The notes under the pieces: model-generated
The model's input: the letters and a program-made list of their open reading frames with translations, nothing else
The model's database searches: none
Told to the model about the DNA's origin: nothing
DNA from: Sphingomonas japonica
GTDB lineage: Bacteria > Pseudomonadota > Alphaproteobacteria > Sphingomonadales > Sphingomonadaceae
NCBI RefSeq assembly: GCF_006346325.1
Contig: NZ_VDYR01000002.1
Location: 186,001-250,000 of the forward strand
Direction: 5' to 3'
Length of the DNA: 64,000 nucleotides
Position numbers and translations under genes: made by a program
Part shown: positions 33,474 to 40,921 of the stretch, in pieces
Layout: each line of letters begins with the position of its first letter
How positions within the stretch are numbered: the stretch's first letter is position 1

Positions 33474-34247
33474 ATGCCGCAAGCCATGACCTCGATGACC
33501 TATGCCGACTATCTCGCGCTCGACACGGTGCTGGGGGCGCAGCATCCGATCTCGGACCATCACGACGAACCTTTGTTCATCGTCATGCATCAGACGATGG
33601 AGTTGTGGATGCAGCAGACCATCCACGAAGTCGGTCTCGCCTGCCGCCTGATCGCCGCCGATCGCCTCCACGAAAGCTACAAGACGCTGGCGCGGGTCAG
33701 CCGCATCCAGGCGGTGATGACGCTGTCGTGGGACGTGCTCCAGACGATGACCGCGACCGACTATCTGCGCTTCCGGCGCGTGCTCGGCACCTCGTCGGGC
33801 TTCCAGTCGGACCAGTTCCGCACCGTCGAGGTGATGCTCGGCTTTCGCGACGGTCCGCGCCACGGCCCGCACACCCGCGCGGCGGCGGCGCAGCCCAGCC
33901 TGTGGGACTACGCCAACGCCGCCGCACACCGCGCCGGGCTGCCGATTCCGCCTCGCGCGCTCGCCCGCGACTGGTCCGCGCCCTATGCGCACGACGCGGA
34001 GGTCGAGGCGGCATGGGCGCTGGTCTATCGCGACGAGGAGCGCTGGTGGCCACTCTATCAGCTCGCCGAGAAGCTGGTCGATGTCGACGAGGCGTTCGCA
34101 TCGTGGCGGCACAAGCATGTCCTGACCGTGTCGCGCATCATCGGACACAAGCAGGGCACCGGCGGCAGCAGTGGCGTCGATTATCTCGCGGCGACCCTGC
34201 CCAAGCGCGCCTTTCCCGAACTCTGGTCGCTGAGGACGCAGCTGTGA
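33474..34247 (+). CDS. kynA: Tryptophan 2,3-dioxygenase
   Basis: A 257-residue heme enzyme that converts tryptophan to N-formylkynurenine, the first step of the kynurenine pathway. Signatures are 'YADYLALDTVLGAQHP', 'DEPLFIVMHQTMELWM', 'FRRVLGTSSGFQSDQFR' (substrate-binding Arg and Ser region) and 'GTGGSSGVDYL' at the C terminus. Length matches bacterial TDO. Starts at ATG 33474 or ATG 33486 are both possible; neither has a strong ribosome site. The stop overlaps the GTG of the kynureninase-like gene (GTGA), so the two steps are coupled. No formamidase gene is in view. Confidence 0.93.
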   Translation: MPQAMTSMTYADYLALDTVLGAQHPISDHHDEPLFIVMHQTMELWMQQTIHEVGLACRLIAADRLHESYKTLARVSRIQAVMTLSWDVLQTMTATDYLRFRRVLGTSSGFQSDQFRTVEVMLGFRDGPRHGPHTRAAAAQPSLWDYANAAAHRAGLPIPPRALARDWSAPYAHDAEVEAAWALVYRDEERWWPLYQLAEKLVDVDEAFASWRHKHVLTVSRIIGHKQGTGGSSGVDYLAATLPKRAFPELWSLRTQL

Positions 34248-35392
34248 CCAGCTACAAGCATTTGTTCCAGCGCGCGCTCGCCGCGGCTCCCGAGCGGCTG
34301 CACATGGCGGCGCACAGCCATCATCTGTGGCCCGACGCGTCGTGGCTGGGGCACCAGGCGGCCTGGGACGACGCCGCGCGGCTCGCCGACAAGAAATGGT
34401 CGCGGGTGATGGGCGAGATCTGGCAGGGCGCGCAGCACCATGTCGCGCGCGAGCTGAAGCTGCCCGATCCGGAAACCGTGGTGTTCGCCGGCAATACCCA
34501 TGATTTCCTGGTACGCATCGCCTCGGCGATCGACGCCCGCCCGCTGCGCATCCTCGCCACCGACGGCGAATTTCACAGTTTCCGCCGCCAGGCCGCGGCC
34601 TGGGTCGAGGCGGGGCAGGCGACGCTCGACCTGGTGCCTGCTACCGGCCATGATCCGGTCGCGGCGCTTGCCGAACGGATGGCGCAGCGGCGGCATGATC
34701 TGGTCGTCGTCAGCCAGGTGCTGTTCGGATCGGGCCGCGTGCTGTCGGGGTTCGACCGGCTTGCAATCCACGCCGCGCCCGAAGGGCCGTGGCTGCTGAT
34801 CGACGGCTATCACGGCTTCATGGCCACCGACACCGATCTCGAAAGCATCGCCGACCGCGCTTTCTACACTGCCGGCGGCTATAAATACGCGATGTCGGGC
34901 GAAGGCGTAGGCTTTCTCCACGCCCCGCCCGGCTTCGCGACGCGCCCCGTCCAGACCGGCTGGTATGCCGAGTTCGACGATCTGTCGCTGCCGCCGGGCG
35001 GAATCGGCTATGCCCCCGATGCGCGGCGTTTCCTTGGCGGCACTTTCGACCCGTCGGGGCTGTACCGGTTCGTCGCGGTGCGCGACATGCTGGTGCGCGA
35101 ACGGCTCGACACCGCGGCGATCAGCCGCCACGTCGCAGGCTTGCGCGACCTGCTGATCGCCGGGATCGAGAACACCGCGCTTGGCCATGCAGAGCTGCTC
35201 AACCCGCCGATCGGCGGCCCGCAGGCACGCTTCCTTGCCCTGCGCAGCCCGCACGCGGGCAAATGGCAGGGGCGGTTGCTCGAACGCGACGTCGTCACCG
35301 ACGTGCGCGGCGACGTGCTGCGCATCGGACTGGGTCTGTATCATGACGAGCGCGACGTGGCGCGGTTCGTCGAGGAAGCAGGGTGGCTCTGA
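34244..35392 (+). CDS. PLP-dependent class V aminotransferase-fold enzyme, probable kynureninase
   Basis: A 382-residue fold-type I PLP enzyme. The Schiff-base lysine is K214 in 'TAGGYKYAMSGEG'; 'LLIDGYHGFMAT' carries the PLP-ring Asp. The N terminus 'YKHLFQRALAAAPERLHMAAHSHHLWPD' differs from textbook kynureninase (which has 'YLDGNSLG'), so this is a divergent branch. GTGA coupling to tryptophan 2,3-dioxygenase makes kynurenine (or formylkynurenine) cleavage to anthranilate the most likely reaction, by inference. A cysteine-desulfurase or aminotransferase role remains possible. GTG 34244 is the start; the same frame is open far upstream but is antisense-like within kynA. Confidence 0.8.
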   Translation: MTSYKHLFQRALAAAPERLHMAAHSHHLWPDASWLGHQAAWDDAARLADKKWSRVMGEIWQGAQHHVARELKLPDPETVVFAGNTHDFLVRIASAIDARPLRILATDGEFHSFRRQAAAWVEAGQATLDLVPATGHDPVAALAERMAQRRHDLVVVSQVLFGSGRVLSGFDRLAIHAAPEGPWLLIDGYHGFMATDTDLESIADRAFYTAGGYKYAMSGEGVGFLHAPPGFATRPVQTGWYAEFDDLSLPPGGIGYAPDARRFLGGTFDPSGLYRFVAVRDMLVRERLDTAAISRHVAGLRDLLIAGIENTALGHAELLNPPIGGPQARFLALRSPHAGKWQGRLLERDVVTDVRGDVLRIGLGLYHDERDVARFVEEAGWL

Positions 35393-35398
35393 TTCGGT

Positions 35399-35893
35399 TC
35401 AGCGCTCGACCACTTGCCCGCGCATCGGCGCCAGCTTCGACAGGAACCGGTTCTGCGCCGAAAAGCTCACCCCCTCGTCGGCCATCGCCGCCTGCAGATT
35501 CTCGACCAGCCGGTTCATGTCGGCCTGCTGGATGCCCAGATCCTTGTGCGCCGCCTTCATGTCGCGCCCTGAATAGGAACACCCGGCATTGAGGATCGCG
35601 CAGAACTGCTCGAAGATCGTCCGCTTCAACCGCACCTGATCGTGGTTGGCGAATACCGGCCCGGTCACCGGATCGGCGAAGTTGCGCCGCACGAAGCCAT
35701 CGACGATGCGGTGGATACCGTCCTGCCCGTGGAACGCCTGCGCCATCGCATCGCCCTCGAAGGCGCGCGCGCCGAGATTGCCGGGGCGCACCGCATAGGG
35801 TTCGACCGCTTCCTCGCCCGGCATCGCATGGGGCGGGGCGGCGGGCGGCGTTTCCTGGAACAGCAGCGCGACAGCGAGCAGGATGGCGGGCAT
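35399..35893 (-). CDS. Exported truncated (2/2) hemoglobin
   Basis: A 164-residue group I-type truncated globin with an N-terminal signal sequence ('MPAILLAVALLFQETPPAAPP'). The globin part shows 'GIHRIVDGFVRRNFADPVTGPVF' (helices A-B), 'VRLKRTIFEQFCAILNAGCSY' (helix E) and the proximal His in 'MKAAHKDLGI'. Bacterial globins are usually cytoplasmic; an exported form points to oxygen or nitric-oxide chemistry in the periplasm. ATG 35893 is preferred (TTGGAG six bases upstream and a clean signal peptide); ATG 35908 overlaps the DUF3034 stop as TGATG. It follows DUF3034 on the same strand. Confidence 0.85.
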   Translation of the reverse strand: MPAILLAVALLFQETPPAAPPHAMPGEEAVEPYAVRPGNLGARAFEGDAMAQAFHGQDGIHRIVDGFVRRNFADPVTGPVFANHDQVRLKRTIFEQFCAILNAGCSYSGRDMKAAHKDLGIQQADMNRLVENLQAAMADEGVSFSAQNRFLSKLAPMRGQVVER

Positions 35894-35907
35894 GGTCGTC
35901 TCCAACA

Positions 35908-36780
35908 TCAGAACCCGGCCTGCAGCTGGAACAGCACGCCGCGCTGGTCGGGCACGGTGGCGATCGAGCCGAGATCGGAATAGGCGACCGTCGCGGTCAG
36001 GTTGCGGTTGATCGCATAGGCGGCGAACGCGTCGAACCAGTCGTGCTCGCGGGCGATGCCCAATTTGTCGGGCTTGGACCGGTATTCGCCGCCGATCACG
36101 AAGCGGCGCGACAACTGATACGCCGCCGATCCTTCGAAATGCAGGTCGTAGCTGTCGTCCTTGTCGCCGCCAAATCCCAATATGCCCAGCTGATTGGCCT
36201 TGGTCGCGCGTGCGGTGACGTTGAGCAGCACGCTGTGCGACAGCAACAGCTTGGTCGCCGACACATAATAATCCGCGCCTTCGGAATGCCTCGCTCCGAC
36301 CGCGGCGACGATCGGCGCGTCGAGATTCTTCTTGTACTGGATGCCGGCCGCGATCGCGGGCAGCATCGGCGCGCCATAGACGACGTCGCCGAGCAGCTTG
36401 ACCTTGGCGCCATAGACGTCCTGGTCGAAGGCGAAATCCTGGCCGATGCCGAGCACGGCGCCGATCTCGTTGGTGTTGAAATTCTGGCGCGCATAGCTCA
36501 GCTCGACGCGGTCGAAGATGCCGATCGCGACGCTTAGGCTGCGGAAATCATAGCTTTCGACTTCGGCGATCGTGACCGCGGCCTGTGCGCCGATGCCGTC
36601 CTTGGTGCCGTTGCCCGCGATCACCGCCCATGGCGTCAGGCCACCTCCGGCCGCGCCCTCGACGGTCGAGATTCCGTTGGTCAGCAACAGCTTGCCTCCG
36701 CCGCGCAGATCGTCGGCGTGCGCCGGCGTGACAGCGAACAGGCCGATCGCGGCGGCGGATGTGTAAATTGCGTGTTTCAT
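35908..36780 (-). CDS. DUF3034 family outer-membrane-like protein
   Basis: A 290-residue exported protein. The signal peptide ends at 'VTPAHA'. 'DDLRGGGKLLLTNGISTVEGAAGGGLTPWAVI' is the family's opening, and the rest is a series of amphipathic strands with aromatic girdles ending in Phe ('LFQLQAGF'), as expected of an outer-membrane beta barrel. The family role is unknown. It is read divergently from the cupredoxin-like/GGDEF-EAL pair across 104 bases and precedes the exported globin. The same four-gene neighbourhood suggests a shared envelope or redox-signalling task. Confidence 0.85.
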   Translation of the reverse strand: MKHAIYTSAAAIGLFAVTPAHADDLRGGGKLLLTNGISTVEGAAGGGLTPWAVIAGNGTKDGIGAQAAVTIAEVESYDFRSLSVAIGIFDRVELSYARQNFNTNEIGAVLGIGQDFAFDQDVYGAKVKLLGDVVYGAPMLPAIAAGIQYKKNLDAPIVAAVGARHSEGADYYVSATKLLLSHSVLLNVTARATKANQLGILGFGGDKDDSYDLHFEGSAAYQLSRRFVIGGEYRSKPDKLGIAREHDWFDAFAAYAINRNLTATVAYSDLGSIATVPDQRGVLFQLQAGF

Positions 36781-36848
36781 CGCGACGCATCGCTATCATC
36801 GTCTGGTTAACGCCGGGTAAGCCAGCCACGCTCCGCGTCATCCCGTGG

Positions 36849-36866
36849 CTTCGCATTAACGCGAAG
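36849..36866. promoter_or_regulatory. Short inverted repeat in the DUF3034/cupredoxin intergenic region
   Basis: CTTCGC-ATTAAC-GCGAAG lies 18 bases before the ATG of the cupredoxin-like gene and about 70 bases upstream of the DUF3034 start. It could be an operator for the divergent pair. With 6-base arms it may be chance. Confidence 0.3.
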
Positions 36867-36884
36867 TTGAGCATTTTGTCCGAT

Positions 36885-37502
36885 ATGGCGGCAATGTTCG
36901 CCCGAATTGCGCTCGCCGCGGCCACCGCCGCCCTGTTCGCCATGCCCGCGCACGCCGGAGGTCTAATGGTCAAGCTGATCGACCAGGCAGGCCGTCCCGT
37001 TCCCGACGCGGTCATCACGGTCAAGCCGTCGGCCGGTATCCCGCGCGGGCCGATCCGCTTTCCCTGGGGCACGTCGATCGTCCAGCAGGGCATCGCGTTC
37101 AACCCGCACGTCCTGATCGTTCCGGTCGGCGCCACCGTCGCCTTTCCCAACAAGGACAAGGTGCGTCACCATGTCTACTCCTTCTCCAAACCGGCGCGGT
37201 TCGAGCTCAAGCTCTATGGCCGCGACGAAAGCCACAGCTACACGTTCAAGACCGCCGGCGCGGTCGCGATCGGCTGCAACATCCACGATTCGATGAGCGG
37301 CTTCATCAAGGTCGTCGATACGCCCTTCGCCGCCAAGTCGGCCGCCAGCGGCGTCGCCAGCATCGCCGCGATCCCTGCCGGGCCGGCGACGGTGACGGTG
37401 TGGCATCCGCGCCTGCGTGCGCGCGGCAATGAAATGACGTGGACGGTGCCCATCTCGGCTACCGGCGACGCGTCGCGCCAGGCGACGCTGCAGCTGCGAT
37501 GA
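36885..37502 (+). CDS. Exported cupredoxin-like 'methylamine utilization' protein
   Basis: A 205-residue exported protein. The signal peptide 'MFARIALAAATAALFAMPAHA' is followed by a strand-rich domain. The copper-type ligand pattern is visible: 'KVRHHVYSFSK' (His), then 'GAVAIGCNIHDSMSGFIKV' (Cys-x-x-His-x-x-Met), matching the plastocyanin-like fold of proteins annotated as methylamine utilization. Electron transfer or copper sensing is the likely role. The start is ATG 36885 (ATG 36894 also possible). The stop overlaps the GGDEF-EAL start as ATGA, so the copper-type protein and the signalling protein are made together. No other methylamine genes are nearby, so the family name should not be read as a pathway. 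Confidence 0.8.
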   Translation: MAAMFARIALAAATAALFAMPAHAGGLMVKLIDQAGRPVPDAVITVKPSAGIPRGPIRFPWGTSIVQQGIAFNPHVLIVPVGATVAFPNKDKVRHHVYSFSKPARFELKLYGRDESHSYTFKTAGAVAIGCNIHDSMSGFIKVVDTPFAAKSAASGVASIAAIPAGPATVTVWHPRLRARGNEMTWTVPISATGDASRQATLQLR

Positions 37503-39841
37503 TGCCGGTGCCGCTCCCCGAGGCGCTGCTGCGCGGCTGGAGCCGGTTTCATCCGCTCGCGTCCTTGTCGCGCAAGCTGACGATCTTTTACGCGGTGCTG
37601 TTCGGCGCTGCCGTCGCACTGATCCTGGGCGGCGCGCGTTGGGGTATCGAACGCTATGCCGAGCGGATCGTCAACGCGGAGATGGCGTCGGGTAGCGCGG
37701 TGTTCGATCGCATCACCGCGATGCGCTACACGCAATTGGGCGACGCCAGTCGCGTGCTCGCCAGCGATTTCGGCTTTCGCTCCGCCGTGGCGACCGGCGA
37801 TGCTCCCACGATCGCATCGGCGCTCGACAGCCTGCAGCAGCGGCTCGGCCTCGCGCAGGCGTTCCTGGTCGGCACCGACGGCAGCGTGGTCGGCTATCGC
37901 GGGACGCTGACCGATCGCGACGCTGCGGCGCTGTTCGATGCACTCGATGCCGGCGCGCGGCGCGGCGTGCTGCGCATCGGCGATACCGATTTCAGCGCGG
38001 CGGCGACGCCGGTCAAGGCACCGGTGCTGGTCGGCTGGGTGGTGTTCGCCAACCGCCTCGACGCCGCCGAACTTGGCAGCCTCGCGCAATTGTCGGCGAT
38101 CGATCTCAAGCCCAGCATCGTCTCGGCAGGCGCGCTTCCCGCCGGCGTGCCGCTCAGCACCGATGCCGACAGCCCCGCGACCGAACGGCTGGTCGATGGC
38201 GAGCGCATGCTGGCGCATGCAACGCCGATCCCGGCATTCGGCGGTGGCGAGGCGCCGGTGCTGCTGCTCGAATACAGCCTTACCCGAGCCCTTCGCGACT
38301 ATGCGCCGATGCTGTGGCTGGTGCTGGCGTTCGGCATCATCGGCATCGCCGTCGCGATCGTCGGCAGCTGGTTCCTCGCCCAGGCATTGACGCGCCCGAT
38401 CAAGGCGCTCGAACGCGCCGCGCGCAAGGTTTCGGCGGGCGAACATGCGCAGGTCACAGTCACCACCCGCGACGAGATCGGCACCCTCGCGACCAGCTTC
38501 AACCGGATGGTCGACGACATCGCCGAACGCGAACGCCAGATCGCGCACATGGCGTTCCATGACGATCTGACCGGCCTCGCCAATCGCACGCTGCTGCGCG
38601 AGCATCTGGCGATGGCGCTGGCGCGGCTCGGTGACGACCGCAAGCTGGCGCTGCTCTGCCTCGATCTCGATAATTTCAAGGTGGTCAACGACACCCTCGG
38701 CCATCCCACCGGCGACGCGCTGTTGTGCATGGTCGCGGAGCGGCTGGGGCAGGTCGTCGGCGACGGGTTCGTCGCGCGGCTCGGCGGCGACGAATTCGCG
38801 GTGGTTACGTCGGACGACGGCCGCCCGCTCGACCGGCTCGCGCGCGAGATCATCCAGGTCGTGTCATCACCGTGCACCGTCAATGGCCACCGCGTCGTGC
38901 CCGGCACCAGCATCGGCATCGCCATCGCCCGCCAGGACGGCGACGATCCGACCGATCTGCTCAAGAATGCCGACCTCGCGCTGTACCGTGCGAAGCAGGA
39001 CGGAAAGGGCGGCTTCCGCTTTTTCGAGGCCGCGATGGACGCCGAGGCGCAGAAGCGCCGCCAGATGGAACTCGACCTCCACGACGCGATCGCCAATGGC
39101 GAACTGCACCTGATGTTTCAGCCTTTGTTCAATCTGGGCGAAGGTCGCGTCAGCGCGTTCGAAGCGCTGCTGCGCTGGAACCATCCGGTGCGCGGGCTGG
39201 TATCCCCGGTCGATTTCATCCCGCTGGCGGAGGATACCGGATTGATCCTGCCGATCGGCGAATGGGTGATCCGCGAAGCGTGCCGCGCGGCGATGCGCTG
39301 GCCCGATCACGTCCGCGTCGCCGTAAACGTCTCGGCGGTGCAGTTCCGCAACCCGGGCCTCAACGCCGTCGTCCTGCAAGCGCTGGGCGAAAGCGGCCTC
39401 GCGCCGCAGCGGCTCGAGCTCGAGATCACCGAGAGCCTGTTCATCGAGAATGTCGAAGGCGTGCTGGCGTCGCTGCATTCGCTGCGCGCGATGGGCGTGC
39501 GCGTCGCGCTCGACGATTTCGGCACCGGCTATTCGTCCTTGAGCTATCTGCGCGCCTTCCCGTTCGACAAGATCAAGATCGACCGCAGCTTCATCATCGA
39601 CCTGATGTCGTCCAAGGGCGCGACCGCGATCATCAAGTCGATCACGACGCTGGCCGACGCGCTCGGCATGGAAACCACCGCGGAAGGCGTGGAGAACGAA
39701 GGCCAGCTCGACATCTTGCGCGAGCAGGGCTGCTCCCAGATCCAGGGCTTCTATTTCAGCAAGCCGTTGGTGGAGGCGGACGTCGCCGCGCTGTTCCTGC
39801 CCGGCGGCGGCGAAATGCCCGAGAGTGCGCAGGCGGCGTAG
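37499..39841 (+). CDS. Membrane GGDEF-EAL c-di-GMP protein
   Basis: A 780-residue signalling protein. It has one helix near residues 25-48, a periplasmic domain (about 50-265) of double-CACHE-like character, a second helix (268-293), HAMP (295-345), GGDEF (about 350-520; active motif 'LGGDEFAVV' near 428) and EAL (about 530-775; 'EALLRWN' near 555, 'ITESLFIEN', 'DDFGTGYSSLSYL'). Both catalytic motifs are intact, so it could make and degrade cyclic di-GMP, with the balance set by a periplasmic signal. ATG 37499 overlaps the cupredoxin-like stop. A natural hypothesis is that the copper protein, or a ligand bound by the exported globin, feeds the periplasmic domain. Confidence 0.92.
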   Translation: MMPVPLPEALLRGWSRFHPLASLSRKLTIFYAVLFGAAVALILGGARWGIERYAERIVNAEMASGSAVFDRITAMRYTQLGDASRVLASDFGFRSAVATGDAPTIASALDSLQQRLGLAQAFLVGTDGSVVGYRGTLTDRDAAALFDALDAGARRGVLRIGDTDFSAAATPVKAPVLVGWVVFANRLDAAELGSLAQLSAIDLKPSIVSAGALPAGVPLSTDADSPATERLVDGERMLAHATPIPAFGGGEAPVLLLEYSLTRALRDYAPMLWLVLAFGIIGIAVAIVGSWFLAQALTRPIKALERAARKVSAGEHAQVTVTTRDEIGTLATSFNRMVDDIAERERQIAHMAFHDDLTGLANRTLLREHLAMALARLGDDRKLALLCLDLDNFKVVNDTLGHPTGDALLCMVAERLGQVVGDGFVARLGGDEFAVVTSDDGRPLDRLAREIIQVVSSPCTVNGHRVVPGTSIGIAIARQDGDDPTDLLKNADLALYRAKQDGKGGFRFFEAAMDAEAQKRRQMELDLHDAIANGELHLMFQPLFNLGEGRVSAFEALLRWNHPVRGLVSPVDFIPLAEDTGLILPIGEWVIREACRAAMRWPDHVRVAVNVSAVQFRNPGLNAVVLQALGESGLAPQRLELEITESLFIENVEGVLASLHSLRAMGVRVALDDFGTGYSSLSYLRAFPFDKIKIDRSFIIDLMSSKGATAIIKSITTLADALGMETTAEGVENEGQLDILREQGCSQIQGFYFSKPLVEADVAALFLPGGGEMPESAQAA

Positions 39842-39851
39842 TTAGTTGAGC

Positions 39852-39932
39852 GGCACCGGCCCACTGCCCCACCCGGCCACCCATACAGAATATGCTAGAT
39901 GGGTGGCCGGGTGGGGGGAGTGGGCCGGTGCC
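39852..39932. terminator. Long near-perfect inverted repeat between convergent genes
   Basis: A 32-base left arm (39852-39883) and 33-base right arm (39900-39932) are complementary except for one extra/mismatched G pair; the loop is 16 bases (39884-39899). Cores are GGCACCGGCCCACT and AGTGGGCCGGTGCC at the outer ends. It begins 11 bases after the GGDEF-EAL stop and ends before the convergent methyltransferase gene's end, so it can act as a bidirectional transcription stop, though it has no T tract. Its length is unusual for a terminator and could also mark a small palindromic element. A second small palindrome ATCCGC/GCGGAT (39936-39951) follows directly. Confidence 0.7.
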
Positions 39933-39950
39933 ACTATCCGCGTGAGCGGA

Positions 39951-40823
39951 TCAAAGGCACCGACTCCACCGCGCAAAAATGGCGGTCGGCAGTACCAGCC
40001 CGCGTGCCTCCTCGCGCACGCCCAGTTCGCCCGCCTCGACCGTCCCGCCCAGGTCGCCGAAATGCTGGCGCACCAGCTCGCCGATCGCCAGCGCGGACAT
40101 CCGCACCGCATAGACCGTCAGGAACAGGAATCGCGATTCGGCATCGAGCAGCCGCCGGCAATCGCCGATCAGGTCGGGCAGCCCTTCCTCCAGCTTCCAC
40201 ACCTCGCCATTCGGCCCGCGGCCCCATTTCGGCGGGTCGAGAATGATCCCGTCGTATCGCCGCCCGCGCCGCACCTCGCGCGCCACGAAGCGTTCGGCGT
40301 CCTCGACCAGCCAGCGGATCGGCGCATCGGCCATCCCCGACGCCGCGGCATTGGCACGCGCCGCCTCGACCGATTTCTTCGACGCATCGACATGCACCAT
40401 CCGCGCGCCCTTCGCCGCCAGCGCCAGCGTGCCGACGCCGGTATAGCCGAACAGGTTCATGCATTCGGGGGAGGGATGATCCGCAATCTTTCCCCGCATC
40501 CACTCCCACACCGGCGCCATGTCGGGAAAGAACCCCAGATGCCGGAACGGCGTGTTGCTAGCGGTGAAGCGTGCCTCGTTCCACGACAGCTCCCAGCCAT
40601 CCGGCACCGGCTTGTCGAAGCGCCACTTCCCGCCGCCATCCTCGTCCGCGCCGGGCACGAACTCGCCATGCGCATCCCAGGCGTCGGACGCGGGCGCCCA
40701 CAGCGCCTGCGGCTCGGGCCGGATGAAGCGATAGGGACCATAGCGTTCGAGCTTGCGGCCATGGCCGGAGTCGACCAGGCCGTAATCGGTCCATGGTTCG
40801 CCAGTAAGGGTAACAAGGTCCAC
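39951..40823 (-). CDS. Class I SAM-dependent methyltransferase (RlmI-like)
   Basis: A 290-residue methyltransferase. Motif I is 'NLFGYTGVGTLALAAKGARMVHVDASKKSVEAARAN' (split here by residues ~125-160), with 'LDPPKWGRG' as the catalytic DPP(K/R) loop, and 'FLFLTVYAVRMS' near the end. This is the layout of the rRNA large-subunit m5C methyltransferase RlmI/YccW catalytic domain, without an N-terminal PUA domain. An RNA target is probable; the exact base is not. It follows thrC on the same strand with a palindromic repeat between them. Confidence 0.85.
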   Translation of the reverse strand: MDLVTLTGEPWTDYGLVDSGHGRKLERYGPYRFIRPEPQALWAPASDAWDAHGEFVPGADEDGGGKWRFDKPVPDGWELSWNEARFTASNTPFRHLGFFPDMAPVWEWMRGKIADHPSPECMNLFGYTGVGTLALAAKGARMVHVDASKKSVEAARANAAASGMADAPIRWLVEDAERFVAREVRRGRRYDGIILDPPKWGRGPNGEVWKLEEGLPDLIGDCRRLLDAESRFLFLTVYAVRMSALAIGELVRQHFGDLGGTVEAGELGVREEARGLVLPTAIFARWSRCL

Positions 40824-40830
40824 AGATTAT

Positions 40831-40908
40831 CCGTTCGTTTCGAGCGAAGTCGAGAAACCGCCACGGTGTACTGCTTGAGCGTTTCTCGACTTCGCTCGAA
40901 ACGAACGG
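40831..40908. repeat. Palindromic repeat, family copy 2 (perfect)
   Basis: Two perfect 28-base arms (40831-40858 and 40881-40908) around a 22-base spacer. The left arm contains CGTTTCGAGCGAAGTCGAG and the right arm its exact reverse complement. This is the best-preserved of four copies and defines the family. It lies in the 98-base gap between thrC and the methyltransferase gene. No coding capacity; it resembles REP/BIME-type elements that are mobilised by a RAYT transposase elsewhere in a genome. Confidence 0.85.
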
Positions 40909-40921
40909 AAGGACGAATATT

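Noticed and set aside
36885..37502. Methylamine utilisation pathway
   Set aside because: The family name is inherited from annotation; no methylamine dehydrogenase or accessory gene is near, and the neighbours are signalling and envelope proteins.
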